From contig JAHNZQ020003147.1 of NCBI GenBank assembly GCA_019155205.2, forward strand, positions 21,437-52,040: a DNA stretch of 30,604 nucleotides. The letters are read 5' to 3'. The DNA comes from Gracilaria vermiculophylla (taxonomy: Eukaryota > Rhodophyta > Florideophyceae > Gracilariales > Gracilariaceae). Positions 19,161-30,477 of this stretch are shown here, in pieces. Each line of letters begins with the position of its first letter. Positions within the stretch are counted from its first letter, which is position 1. The notes beneath the pieces were generated by a model, which searched no databases, was not told the DNA's origin, and saw only the letters and a program-made list of their open reading frames with translations. The position numbers and the translations under genes are program-made.

Positions 19161-20914
19161 TCAAACGTCTAGGGGCATCAGGCCAATCTCAGCTCGGAAC
19201 TCCTCCAGCTTCACGTGACCAAGTGGTTTTGTCAGCATGTCAGCAACCATATTCTTAGTCGGGCAGTACTGCAACTCAATGAACGTGTCCTGCACAGCCT
19301 CTCTGGTGAAGTGAAAGCGAATATCAATATGTTTGGTTCGCTTGTTCACAACCCCATTCCGAGCGAGGTCAATGCAGCCCTGATTGTCCACATACACAGT
19401 AGTGGGTTCAAACAAGATCTTCATGGTCTTCCCCACATGCATACCGTTTGCGTTGCCGATGCCATTCCACAGTCGCCTAAGCCAGATCGCCTCCTTCGTC
19501 CCAATGAAGATCGCCTGCACGTCACGGTCCTCCAGCTTCTTCAGCTTGTGATCCACCACCTTGTACCAGCACTTGCTCCCGAATACACGCAGATTGCTCA
19601 CGTTAGGCTTTTGTCCATGCCACAACTCATATGGGGTCACAGTACTGGGCAATGCCTTACACGTCACTCGGTTGCGCACGTACACCGCAACATTCAGTAC
19701 TTCCGCCCAGAAGCTTTTGGGCAGTTTCTTGTGACGAAGCATTGCCCTGACCAAATCCATGAGTGTGCGGTTGAACCTTTCGGCGAGCCCGTTCTGGTGC
19801 GGATTGTAAGGCACAGTTCGCTGATGTTCAATACCGTGTGACTCAAGTTCTTTGGAAAATTTGTTTGAGATGTACTCACCACCATTGTCCGTTCGTAGCG
19901 CACGAAATACGCACACATTGGCAGTAATGATTTTAACTTGAGTACCTATTTGGTTTTGAACAAACTTGAGCCATTTCACGAACATCTGGAAGGCCTCACT
20001 CTTGGTCTTGAGCATGTACAGGAAGCAGAACCGGCTGTGATCGTCGGTGAATGTCACAAAGTAGCGCAAGACTCCCAAGGAATCCACCTCCACTGGACCA
20101 CAAATGTCCGAGTGAACAAGGTCCAACAGCTTGGTTGCGCGCTCCCCCCCTTGCTTAGGAGTCACTGCGCGGGTAGACTTGCCTACAACACAAGACCCAC
20201 ATACATCTAGATTCTGTCCCACATCTACATTAAGCCCTGACAAAACGCCATCGCGAGCCATTTGCTTGATGCCGCCAACATTCACGAGAGCCATACGAGC
20301 ATGCCAGATTGGCAGGTCGGATACAAGTGCGCTGTCCGGATCAGCAAGTTGTGAAACTGCAGTACAGAGGTAGTAAAGGCCTTTGACACGGCGTCCTTGT
20401 GCAATCAGAGCAGAACCCCTGTACACACACACCTTGTGCTTGTCGAACACAACAGTAGCATCCAAGTCACAAATTGCAGATACCGATAGCAGGTGGTAAC
20501 GCAGACTTGGCACGTGCAATACTTTGCTCAACTTGCACTTGCGCCCTGACCCGTCAACACCCACATCCAGCTCAACACAGCTTTCGCCACGCGACTCTAA
20601 TTTGGAAGTATTGCCAATACTCACACCAGCAGCTGCCTTGCTATCGAATGATTGGAACATGGAGTCATCATAGGTCATGTGTGCGGTAGCACCGGATTCA
20701 ACAATCCAGTCACTGTTAGTGGCCTTGGCGGCTCCACGAGCAATGAGGCAAACGTAGTCATAATCACTGTCACCCGTACGTTGCTCTTCGCATTTAGCGT
20801 TATGTACGTTTGCATGGGCAGTAGCATCCTGATCTTTGTTAACCTCATCACGTTGCCTTTTGAAACAGTTTCTCTGGATATGACCCTTGGTGCCACACTA
20901 GTAGCACACAACCC
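19161..20914 (-). pseudogene. pol: Copia-2 pol: protease-integrase fused to RNase H, RT deleted
   Basis: The frame begins upstream in the gag zinc knuckle and is open for 505 codons from the ATG at 20678. The protease active site reads WIVESGAT: the catalytic Asp codon is GAA (Glu) at 20699-20697. Integrase is complete: WHAR zinc region, HSDICGP, RTDNGGEY and LAERFN, so the DDE triad is intact here, unlike copia-1. At about 19500 the frame jumps from VQAIFIG straight to TKEAIWLRRLW of RNase H. Compared with copia-1 this removes about 1.68 kb, the linker and all of RT. RNase H keeps YVDNQGCIDLA and ADMLTKPLG. A stop at 20900-20898 falls inside the gag zinc knuckle. Confidence 0.88.
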
Positions 20915-21541
20915 CTTCTTTCGCGACTGTCGGCTAATCAGCGCTGCTTCACTTCCGAACTTCTTTTTAGCACGATCGTTCATTCGCTGCTCTTCATGCA
21001 GCAGACGACTCTTCACAAACTCTAAATTGAGGTGGCGATCGCCAATTGTGGTATCAATTGCCACAATCAGGTGCTCAAATCTATCTGGAAGTCCACACAG
21101 GATGGCCATAGCGATGTCCTCCCCCTCAACAGCAACGCCCATAGACTTGAGGTCCGATGCCAGATGACGTACACGGTTGATAAACTGTAACATTTTCTCA
21201 TCATCGCGCATCTTGGCAGAGTAGAAGGACCGTCGGGCGTTGATTTTGTTGAGCAAAGTTTTGCGTTGGAACACATCACAGATGGCTTTCCACATGTCGG
21301 CGGTGTTGTCGGCGTCCCTTACATGGTCCAAATGCTCATCACTGAGAGTTAGGCCGATGATTGCTCTGGCTTTGGCATCTTTCTTCTTCCAAGTAGACAG
21401 CTCATTTTCGTCGGTGGGTCGTACAGAGTCGAAGTGATCATCGAGGTCTTTGAGCGCAAGTAGTAGCTCAATCTTTTGCTTCCATACATGGAAGTGATCC
21501 TCACGCAACTTTTCAATTTTGACCGCACTGAACGAGTCCAT
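20915..21541 (-). pseudogene. gag: Copia-2 gag
   Basis: Gag starts at the ATG at 21541 (MDSFSAVKIEKL), matching the copia-1 start. The body, with HVWKQKIELLLALKDLDDH and FEHLIVAIDTTIGDR, closely parallels copia-1. A frameshift at the run of four G (20915-20912) takes the original gag frame out of phase just before the zinc knuckle. In the shifted frame the knuckle reads C-Y-stop-C-x4-H-x4-C and then joins the pol frame. The shift is probably a decay indel, because copia-1 reads gag-pol in one frame. Confidence 0.88.
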
Positions 21542-22757
21542 GTTTTGCGAGATCTACTGCTTAGAGGAAGCAGATGGCTTGAAAACAACAAACACAACAA
21601 ACAACAAACAACAAACAACAAACAACAAACAACAAACAACAACAAATAAGATCAATAGACGGATGGCCCAGGCAGGATCACCAGCAGCAATCCACGCACC
21701 CTAGAGGTCGGACCTCTGACCCCCGGAGCTCTTCCGGGTAGAAAGCTCTTTCTTCTGTCTCCCTCCTCTTACGCTCAAGGAGAAGGTTCGTCGCTGTTTA
21801 CGAGACTTCCAGAGGATGGTTAATGACCAAAGATATGTCTTCACCAAATTGGCCCTCTCTGATCTCTTGCAAGAACTTGCGCAACCTCAAACTGAAGTTA
21901 CTTTGACCCCAAGGTACGCTGCAGACGAGCACCAATAAAGGTAACTCGCAGCTTCACTGGCGGTAAGCCTGTGCCACGTCGCCTCCCGGGAACCCCTGGG
22001 TCCCCGGATCAAAAACTCGTTATGGGTATCGTTCGCAACAGTCCAAGCACCCGACCCAAAATCAGGGTTCTCACACAGATCAACACCAACCAAGTGCAGT
22101 ACGCCACGACACCCCGTCCACAGGTGATCCGGCGGTACTCGCCAGGTCTTCCAACCAACACCGTTATCCGCCCTACAAAGGTAGAACCGGTGGGGACCCC
22201 ACTTGACAGAGAAACCTGCTTTGGATCAAGTCGCCATGGTAGCGTCCCCGCAGTTTCAGGAATCACCCAAAGTACTACGGATCAACCGCTCGTCGCACTG
22301 GTCACCAAGTGATGACATAAAACACACAAACTGGGAATTACGAATCCCAGATTTCACACAAACTGCTGAGACAAAACACGATAGTGCCCAGACTTCAACA
22401 AAAATACGGTCCTCAACCTCTCGGATCAGAACCCGCGAACACGACGCGGGGATCCCACCAACAAGAACAGAGTGAGACCAAACGAAAAGGAGTGGCGATT
22501 GACAAACACAGGCGACAACGATAACCCGAACACGATTACACGGCAGAACCAACGTCAAACCACTACCAACACAATGCTCTCAGGGAGAAACGTGAGACCG
22601 AAAGAAAAATTACAACACCGACCAACGATACGGTCAACACACCCGACGCAACGGAACGACGGAGAGAACGAAGGAGAAACGCGGGTGAACGGCGGTTTGG
22701 GAGAGCGGCAACACACAAGGGATAGTGACAGAGGTCAGCGGGGCTGAGCCCATAACC
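21542..22757 (-). other. Copia-2 leader with simple repeat, no gene
   Basis: The ~1.2-kb leader is homologous in blocks to that of copia-1, including the hairpin sequence at 21723-21737 (CCGGA-loop-TCCGG). A primer-binding-site candidate with GGGCTCAGCCCCG lies near 22740-22757, next to the LTR end. Open frames on either strand here do not match any family that I know. Confidence 0.6.
21589..21649. repeat. AACAACA-type microsatellite in the copia-2 leader
   Basis: A run of ACAACAA and AACAACA units, about eight copies. The copia-1 leader has a shorter, less regular T/G stretch at the matching place (5697-5747), so the repeat has expanded in copia-2. Confidence 0.85.
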
Positions 22758-23321
22758 TATTCGAGGTCAGAGAGGCAAGAGAAGGTTGGAGGGATAATAA
22801 GAATGTTCGCCAGCTCTGGCTTGGATTTACTTGGAGGTGCCTCGACCACGACTTACATAGTGGTTCAGTCGCACCGACTAGGTTGCATCAGAAATTACAC
22901 TACAAAGGCGAGACACTCAATACTACCAATCATATTGTAGTATGACATAAATGTACTAGCCACAATTCAATAATGCTTACAACAGAAAGGCACAACAAGG
23001 CATGACAGTTCCGTACACTCACGAGACCATGAAAGTGCACAAATTCACTCAACCAACTTACACTCTCTGTATTCCGCCACCACTCATGTCCATACAGCAA
23101 TGTGTGTGTATAGTTACCATGACGAGGCACATTACACTAACCCATATCTGGTGTACATTAAGCTAAGTTTGCAATGTGTACACCTGGAAACGATATGATA
23201 GTGAACAACGTGCCGAGTAGCACACCTGCACACGTGTACCAGACAGAGTCAACTTCCGACACAGCCCATGGTCCACTGGAACATTTGGATGTCAGTGATA
23301 GCACAGGCATTTTATCCAACA
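22758..23321 (-). repeat. Copia-2 5' LTR, 564 bp
   Basis: Starts TGTTGGATAAAATGCC at 23321 on the minus strand and ends CTCGAATA at 22758 (TG...TA termini). Its 3' half is clearly related to the copia-1 LTR, including the block with GGCACCTCCAAGTAAAT and CCAGAGCTGGCGAAC. The first 192 bp match the truncated 3' LTR. Confidence 0.88.
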
Positions 23322-23322
23322 G

Positions 23323-24237
23323 CATGTTGCTTCAAAGGTGTACGGAATGTTTGTTTACAGTGGTCTTGAACAGTCCTTCTCAACTGAGAGTACTGGCACT
23401 GATGGTCAGGGATCTTCTGCTGACGCGATCCCCAATTTAGCTAAGCGAGAGATGGCATTTGTAATCATTATCTGTGCTCTTGGGGATGCTCCTTTTTTGA
23501 GTCGTAATGGATGTTGATGAAGGTCCTTTTCGGATGCTCACATTGGTCGACGCCCGGTACGCATACAACCGCACAGTTTTCAGAATCGATGTTGAAACAC
23601 AGCTGTTCCGTATGTCATATAATGGACAAAACATGTCAGAATACGTCGATTGTTTTAAAGCTTTATTCTTTCCATTGGATGGCTTGGGAAAGGACGCGGC
23701 CATTCCAAAGACACTTAAGGCTTCTATGCTGCTGCCCTCTATAGATCCGCAAATGGCCCTGGAGTCAACTGCTGCCCCTCTGCGCACCAAAGACATATCC
23801 GAACTAAGTTAGGACTATGTTGCTACCACTCTTATTGACGATTACAAAGCTCGTCAGATGACCTCTGGTCGTAGTCACACTCAAAATTGAAATAAAGGAA
23901 AGAATTCCCTTAAGTTTGGAAGTTCTGTGAGTGATAATCAATGAGACAATGACGACTCGGATGACGCTTCCACCTCTCGTGAAATTGCCGCTGGAAGTAG
24001 CAATGGTCATCACCGGGACTTCTATGATCGTAATAGACACTGAATTCAGAAAACCCGGATAACAATCTCCCGAAAAGTATCCTAGATAAGTTGACTTTTA
24101 TGTAAAAGCAGCAATCCTGTGCATCCGAGTCTACAAAAAAGTTTCCGGAAAAATCGTATAAAATTGAGATAGCTGGCATGTCCAAAGAGAAAGCAACGGT
24201 TCTTCCACCAACACGGAGAAAAAAAGACAATTACGCT
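23323..24237 (+). pseudogene. gag: Copia-3 gag, C-terminal part
   Basis: From 23323 a frame reads through a Ser/Thr/Gly-rich stretch to KREMAFVIIICALGDAPFLS. It then shifts at the T run near 23492-23498 to VVMDVDEGPFRM and on to a gag core (TQLFRMSYNGQNMSEYVD...LKASMLLPSID). Stops lie at 23498 in the second frame, 23810 and beyond. A basic and Ser-rich tail follows. The zinc knuckle expected near 24090-24150 is not intact in any frame. The shape (about 300 residues, variable linker, LxxLL-type core) is that of copia gag. Confidence 0.72.
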
Positions 24238-25902
24238 GATAGTGGTGCGACTTGACACTACTTCCATTGGGCTCTGTCCTTTATTCCCAGCACACTGCAT
24301 AATGTCAAAAAGGGGAACATAAAACTTGCAGATAAGACATTTATATCGGCTGTACAGCAGGGAGACGTGATACTGTCTTTCCCGAATGTCAACGTACGTC
24401 TAACCAATGCGTTACTGGTCCCCGCCATGAATTAAAACTTGGTATGAATAGCATGCTTGGCAGATAAACAAATTGAATCACGATTCTGCTCCAGAAACGG
24501 TCATTTGGTTCAGGAAAGTGGTTTGTTTATTTGATCGGGAACACGCGATAACTGTTCCTGACTATACACACTCCCGGATCCGATGATTCATTTCGGTAAT
24601 CAACATGGCCATGGCAGCTGTAACATATCGCTTGAATATGTTTTAAAAGCCTCATCGGTGACATGGAGTCAGCTTTGGCACTGTCGTTTTGCACATATGA
24701 ATAGCAGAGACCTACAATTAGTGCACAAACACGCAGATGGAGTTCCATTTCTGATGCCCATAGATAAGATTTTCCACCCATGTCGCCTTGGAAAAGCTCA
24801 CAAACTACCCTTTTCTGGGGCAATTATGCGTGAGTTGTCTGTTGAAGATAAAGCACACACCGACATAATTGGTACCCTTACGCTGTCGTTCCCAGACAGT
24901 TTCTAATACGCTTCAGCATTCGTCGATGACCATTCCTGATACGTTGTCTTTGGCTTTATGAAACATCGAATTCAGATACACGATGTGTATGACGGTGTGG
25001 CCCAAAAGTTCATGCAGCTGGGAGGGGCGGTGATCAAAAGGCTCCCTTCGGATGGTGCCAAGGAATACATTGAACTGCAACAGAACCAACACAGTGAATT
25101 TGAGTGAACATCATTTGCACCCCTGTACACACTAGAACATAATGCCATCGCTGAGCGCATTATTCGCACAATTGAGGAAGCTGCTCGAGCCATGCTGCCG
25201 CAGGCTAAGTTACCCTAAGGCTTATGGTACTTCGCGTTGAAGCATGTTCAGTTCGCACGATACCGTATTTCACACTCTAAAACTGAAATTACTCCGTACT
25301 TGTTGATGACGGGCAGCACGCCGTTTTTGAAACATACCAGGGTTTTTGGATGTGCAGCGTTTGTGCTGAAAATGGTTACTGGAACTAAGTTCGAGTCTCG
25401 TGCACTTGAGGGAGTGTACTTGCAGACTCTTGGGCATGAAGTGTTTGATGTGCTGGTCAGAGATGATGATGGCATACCACGCATCCTGCGCTCACAACAT
25501 GTCACATGTATCGAGGATACCTTGCCAGTTGTTGAATACTTGGAGAAGTACATGGGTCAAGAATGTACATCCGACACTGACTATAGCGAAGATACTGAGT
25601 CGACCTCCACAACTCACAACTCTGACACGAATTGGGCAGACGACGAGGTTAATGTTGATGACATATGTAAAAGTCGAGAGAGCAGTGATGATGAGACTGG
25701 GGACAAAACTGCAGCAGCACTACCACAATCAAGTAGTAATGGCAGTGACAATGATGACGGAGAAGATGAGATTGACGACCCTGGAAACACAAGCGAACAC
25801 CAACTGCCTAGTGAAAGTGAGCAAACTGAGACTACACCTCCGGAAACATCGAGGTACCTACAGCGTAGGCGTCGTCCCCGGCGTAGATGGTACATGGCTT
25901 GA
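24238..25902 (+). pseudogene. pol: Copia-3 protease and integrase with acidic linker
   Basis: The protease active site DSGAT is at 24238-24252, followed directly by a stop. The integrase zinc domain is seen in WHCRFAHMNSRD and HPCRLGKAHKLPF (about 24679-24810). The core keeps Asp at 24862 (HTDIIG), Asp at 25051 (LPSDGAKEY) and Glu at 25153 (AIAERI). Spacing between the last two is 33 residues, two short of the usual 35. Stops at 24423, 24432, 24529, 24550, 24904, 24937, 25105 and 25216 lie in one frame. An open 221-codon stretch (25237-25902) ends in a strongly acidic Asp/Glu/Ser-rich segment (about 25564-25845) and a basic cluster LQRRRRPRRRW, which could be a nuclear-localisation or targeting signal. 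Confidence 0.85.
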
Positions 25903-27515
25903 TCGGCAAAAACATCTGCAGTTGACGTCACTACCAGTGACGAACTCATTCTGAAGGAAGCAATGTCTGCAGTTCCCACTGAGCAAATTTTGTGGAGAGC
26001 AGCCATTGAGGTTGAACTTGTCTCACCCAAGACAAAGAATACATGGAAGGAGGACAATGCTCCAGAGAAACAACCTCTTCCGACGCGCATTGCTCCCAAA
26101 GTCAAATGTATTGTAGATTGGTCAGTGGAACGTTGTAGGTCGCGGGTCGTTGCTGGCGGCACCATCAAGTCTTTCGGGAGAACCAAATGGAGACATACGG
26201 CCCGGTAGTTTCGTTTGGCATATTCCGTTTCTTTCTCCACTTGGCACTATGTTTGAAAATGCACATTGCCTAGGTTGATGTGAAGACTGCGTTCTTCAGC
26301 GGAGATCTTGACTAGGATGTAGGGGTTACGTCACCACGCGGTGTTCCTGGACTTGGATCGCGATGCTACAAGCTCCAAAAGAAAATGTACGGGCTTTAGC
26401 AAACACAACTGGCATGGCATAAAAAGCTGACCAATGAACTGGTATCCATTGGTATGGCTGAGCTACCAAGAGCCCCGTTTGTATTTCGAAGGAGCAGTGA
26501 GCAAAAATGTAACACTAATGTTTTGGTATACGTTGACGATCTTTTGATTTTCACTCCATCTGCACAAAAAAGACGTGATAAATTGGAAGAGCTGCAGAAC
26601 TTGTATGAGATTCGGGTTGAGAATAATGATACTCTTTACCTGGGCGTAGAGATTGTTTTAAATATAGACTATGATAAACGCATTACAGGAGTCCATCTAG
26701 GTCAGGACTTATACATCAAAGGAATACTTCTTCGATTTTGGATGGAGAAATCCAAACCTCCTCGCAGTATCATGGTAGAATCTTTCTTCTCTGGACTTGC
26801 AGAGCTAGAAGAAAAATCAGGCCAGCATGTGCAGCTATACCAGCAGATGATCGGGTCTCTGCTGTACTTGGAACTTCGAACTCGTGTCGACATACTTGCA
26901 CCAGTTCTAAGCCTTGCTTGATACCAGAGCAATCCCACTGCCTATTGCCACAGCGCGGTGAAACGGGTTTTGCGTTATCTACAAGGAACCCAGCATACTG
27001 GATTGAATTACCATTCTGGATCCTTGAAAATGGAAGCGTTCGTCGACGTAGACTATGCTGGAGATCGTTCCGATCGCAAGTCTATGTCTGGTGAAATGAT
27101 CAAGTTTGGATCCGCTGTTGTGTTCTTGGGTTCTAAGAAGCAGGCTTCGGTTGCGTTGTCTACGGCGGAGGCTGAATACTACACATTGACCATGGCGGTG
27201 CAAGAAGTCGTATGGATGAAGCGTGTGCTTTCTGAACTTGAATTGGGAATGGATGAAGAGGTTTCTGTACATTTGGACAACCAGATTGCTATCAATGGGA
27301 GTGCAGGCGAGAAGTGCCCGTCGGGTATAGCCAAGCACATAAACGTCCAGCTGCACTTTATTCGCCAACTGGTGAATTATTTCGTTATTAATGTTTCGTA
27401 TGCTCCTAGCAAGCTGAATGATGCTGAGATTGTCACGAAGCCGCTTGGTCCGTTCGATACTCAGGCTATCTTTAAAAGAAACGGACTTGGCGAGGAACTG
27501 CAAAAGGAGTGTTGA
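25903..27515 (+). pseudogene. pol: Copia-3 reverse transcriptase and RNase H
   Basis: Reverse transcriptase begins with a weak N-terminal part (25903-26160). A frameshift near 26155-26175 moves the reading to a frame that runs on to the end. Motifs include ETYGPVVSF, VDVKTAFFSGDLD (with a stop after it), KKMYGL (stop), and the catalytic YVDD at 26529-26540. A stop at 26919 replaces an expected Arg. RNase H shows VDVDYAGDRSDRKS near 27043, STAEAEYY near 27158-27181, LDNQIAI near 27277 and the C-terminus of the polyprotein. The final TGA at 27513-27515 lies inside the 3' LTR, so the coding frame overlaps the LTR by six bases. The last 185 codons are fully open. Confidence 0.88.
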
Positions 27516-28951
27516 TGTTGGAATAAGGTCGAGTGCCTTCCTTTCGCTCAAGGTTGGTCAAAGTACTTGGAATACAATATTGCTGCGGAGCATGGGATGT
27601 TTTGGGCACCCTTGCGCAAGAAGGGCATATACGCGTCTGCACGAACCCAAAGTGAATTCGCAATACTATTGGCTGCTGCACATGGCGTAATCCAATGTGA
27701 TGCCTACACGAATTGTGCATTTTCTGGAGCGTTATTGTGGATTGTTCTTACGCAAGGTACGCAGGTGTAAAAAAGAATAGGATAGAAAAAGGAAAAGGAG
27801 AAAAACAAGAAAGTAAAACAAGGAAGGTTGTCAGCCTTTTGGTGACAAGTTTACTCAACGGTCGACGATCGCAACCTACAAATACCCCACCGCGCGCGCT
27901 TCGCCGTCGTCACAGCAAGCGACGACGGCGGTTGCGCCATAACGTGCCACGTTCTTCGTGTGTTCAGCTGTACAAGAAAAGCGCGCGCAAACTAGAGCAC
28001 TATAATTTTAAATTACTAAATCAATCAACAACCGACGCAATCAACATAATAAATCCATTGCCACTTCCTTGATCCATGAGACGCTCTAAAAAGTCAACAG
28101 TTTCCGTGCCAGCACTCCAATCCCTCTGCGCAGCTCACAATCGCACATTGCACCCAAACCGGCCATTCTAGGCTAGAAACGCGCATCCTCTCTACCTTCA
28201 TAGTCAGTCAACTACTCCAGACCTTATCCACTCACAGCGCGCCACTTGGATTCATCCTCTCTAATGCGCCCTAAAATCCACAAGACTCGTGGACACCACG
28301 TTGCACAAGGTCACTTGCAGTAGCCAATCATATCTCCGTTTCACGTTGGGTTCGAGCAGAGGCGCATATGCGCTATTGCAAAGAGGGTGCCCAAAAGTGC
28401 CCATCGTCCCCTGCATCTTTGTTTCCAAGACCAACTTGAGCGACTGACAGGTACTCGACCATGTCTGAACATCAACATGTTCCAAGTGGAGCGCTGTCAA
28501 TGGACAAGATGAGAAAGAGTAGACTATCTATGCAATATGAGAGGAATGTGGGAATATGGACCGAAATGGTGTGTTTCGTTGGAATGTGCGATTCTGATCT
28601 GCGCTAAGGGGTATTGATGTGCAGGAGCAAAATTTTCAATTATGTAGAGCTGTGTTTGGATCATGAAGCTGGCCGGCACTTGATTGTGACCACGACCCCC
28701 TCATTTGCTTTAATTTGAATTATGATTTGAGCGCGCTTTGGTGTCAATCTGTATACTTTGGTACTGTGTGCAGTTATGTTGCATTTAGCGACGACGAAGA
28801 AGCGCACTAGAGTACTTGTAGGCTGTAGAGACGACCCGTTGCATAAACTGGGGAAAAGGTGGCCTACCCCTTTGTTTTGCCAAACTATTTTTCTTTTCAC
28901 TGTTTCTCTTTCTCTTTCTCCATTTCTTCCAAACCCGCGCTCGCCGCGTTA
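27510..28951 (+). repeat. Copia-3 3' LTR, interrupted by solo LTR C
   Basis: The LTR starts TGTTGATGTTGG right after the purine tract AAAAGGAG and ends CGCGTTA at 28951. Without the inserted LTR and one target copy it is about 707 bp. It is a diverged copy of solo LTRs A, B and C, for example at GTCGAGTGCC, CTTTTGGGCACCCT-like and CCAAGTGG-like blocks. This ties the solo LTRs to the copia-3 family. Confidence 0.85.
27748..28477 (-). mobile_element. Solo LTR C, inserted into copia-3 3' LTR
   Basis: 730 bp, minus orientation, same length as solo LTR A. A perfect 5-bp target duplication, TGTTC, lies at 27743-27747 and 28478-28482. It is closer to solo LTRs A and B than to the LTR it sits in, so it is a younger arrival of the same family in its own kind of sequence. 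Confidence 0.93.
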
Positions 28952-29782
28952 TGACGCAGACTGCTTACACGCACAAGGTTCTGGAACGCTTCAATATGCT
29001 TCAGTTAAAACCAATGTATACATCCAAGGACTCTGGTACGGATCTGTATGTTGTGGAAGACGCTGTGAATGATGTTCCTTTCCAACATGTGGTTGGGTGT
29101 CTGATGTACTTGTCAGTAGGCAACCGACCGGATGTATCGCACGTTGTGGCCAAGCTGGCCAGGTAGGTTGAGAAACAATGCGAAACACATCGGAAAGGCT
29201 GCCAAACGTGTGCTGTACTACCTGATCGGAACTCGTACCCTTGGACTTGCCTATGAAACCACCTCAAAAACTGATATGCACGGCTTTGTCAACTCTAATT
29301 GGGCAGCAGACAAGAATAATTTGAAGTCTACCACCGGCTACATGTTTCTAATGTGCGGTGGTGCAGTGTCATGAAGCTCGCTTTAGCGAGAGGGCGTCAC
29401 GCTGTCTAGTGCTGAGGCAAAGTATATAAGTCTGTGTTCCGGGACAAATGAAGGTATTTCGCTGAGGCTCCTGTAGAGTGGCATTCGGAAAGCTCTTGGA
29501 CTTCATGTAAAGGACTCGGTGGAGCTAATGGTTGAACCCACAACCATGTATGCGGACAATCAAGGCTGCATTGATCTTGCTTGAAATGGAGTCGAAAACA
29601 AACGGACCAGAGACATTGATTTCAACTATCACTTTACGCGAGAGGCGTTGCAAAACAAGTCCATTACGGTGCAGCATTGTCAATCTGACGATATCGTGGC
29701 AGATATGCTAACCAAGCCATTGAAGAGAGTGAAATTGGAGAAGTTCAGAAGTGCAGGCGGCTTACTCTCCGTAGAGCGCTAA
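28952..29782 (+). pseudogene. pol: Copia-4 pol remnant: RT thumb and RNase H
   Basis: This segment matches copia-1 from about 9765 on. It reads TQTAYTHKVLERFNML, then VVGCLMYLSVG, a frameshift near 29165-29200, KAAKRVLYYLIGT, a stop-filled RNase H with SSAEAKY near 29410, DNQGCIDLA (followed by a stop) near 29555, and ADMLTKPL near 29700. It has many more stops than copia-1. Its left edge is the copia-3 insertion point, marked by TGACG at 28952-28956. The upstream part of copia-4 is not in the window. Confidence 0.82.
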
Positions 29783-29802
29783 TGTCAGAAAGAGAGGGGA
29801 GG

Positions 29803-30295
29803 TGTTAGCAGGAATGAGCTACTATCCCCGCTGTCGCAGCGCATCTGCTTTTTTTGACACGTATCGATGAGCTGGAATGTAAGCCATGGTGATAAGAGTG
29901 ATGTGGTGCTATAAAGTGCAGACTGAGGTAACGTGGAAGCTGCTTGCTTATGGAAGCGGATCACGGTGACCCGCAGGACTCGTGGATTTGTGAACTGTCA
30001 TCCTCTCATGTGTTTACGTAGCTGTCATGTCTTGTTGTGCATGACTTGTGCCTTGCTGTTTTTTGTTGTTATCAGCCATAATGAGTTTTGGGTAACACAT
30101 TTATGTAATGATTGAATATGATTGGCAACATTGATTGGTTCTGCTTTGTAGTGTAGTTCTGCGCTCTTATCGAGTTGGAACACGTTTGCTACAATAGAAA
30201 GTGGCCTCAAGGCACCTCCAAGTGAATCCGACACAGAGCTGGCGATCTTCATTTGCATCTACTCAGCTTTCCATTGGCCCCGCTGCCCTCCATTA
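29803..30295 (+). repeat. Copia-4 3' LTR, 493 bp
   Basis: Starts TGTTAGCAGGAATGAG after a purine tract (AGAGGGGAGG) and ends CTCCATTA, matching copia-1 LTRs at both ends. About 75 bp near 29865-29945 are absent from copia-1. The TATA box is altered (ACAATAGAAAG). The five bases after it, ACAAG (30296-30300), fit a target duplication in the LTR-like sequence that follows. Confidence 0.88.
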
Positions 30296-30477
30296 ACAAG
30301 CGTGCGCAAAGTAGAGTAACAAAATCTCAAAATAACTAAATAAATCAACGTCAACGCAATCAACGTATAAAACCCATTGACCGTCCCACAATGCAAAACG
30401 AGCTCTAAAAAGCGGCAATTTCTGTGCCGTCAATCTAGTCCCCTTGCGCACTCCATTACCACAAATTTCATGCAAAC
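30296..30477 (-). repeat. Old copia-3-family LTR fragment
   Basis: The sequence resembles the middle of the solo LTRs in minus orientation, for example GCGCAAA, AATCAACG and AAACGAGCTCTAAAAA blocks that match around 27980-28130. It is more diverged than solo LTRs A-C. Copia-4 lies on its left and a younger LTR cuts it on the right. Confidence 0.7.

Larger units (their letters stand above)
18949..23321 (-). mobile_element. Ty1/copia element copia-2, internally deleted, minus strand
   Basis: A relative of copia-1 on the minus strand: 5' LTR (23321-22758), ~1.2-kb leader, gag, then a shortened pol lacking reverse transcriptase, a polypurine tract, and a 3' LTR cut off after 192 bp. It lies against copia-3 gag on the right (23322). 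On the left it meets an unrelated frame, so no target duplication can be seen. Confidence 0.9.
23322..28951 (+). mobile_element. Ty1/copia element copia-3, 5'-truncated
   Basis: A copia element of a different family, with gag, protease, integrase, RT, RNase H and a 3' LTR (27510-28951). The 5' LTR, leader and first part of gag are absent, because copia-2 adjoins at 23321 and the sequence left of copia-2 is unrelated. At its right end the LTR stops at 28951 and copia-4 sequence begins, so copia-3 inserted into copia-4. Confidence 0.88.

Noticed and set aside
19215..19841. Open frame of 208 codons on the plus strand
   Set aside because: It lies antisense to the well-supported copia-2 integrase-RNase H frame.
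20900..20915. Programmed frameshift between gag and pol in copia-2
   Set aside because: Copia-1 reads gag-pol in a single frame, and here the shift is followed by a stop in the zinc knuckle, so an indel is more likely.
21589..21649. Regular short repeats, considered as a CRISPR-like array
   Set aside because: The units are 7-base simple sequence with no spacers, so this is a microsatellite.
25614..26240. Open frame of 208 codons, Ser/Leu-rich, minus strand
   Set aside because: It is the antisense shadow of the acidic copia-3 linker and early RT.
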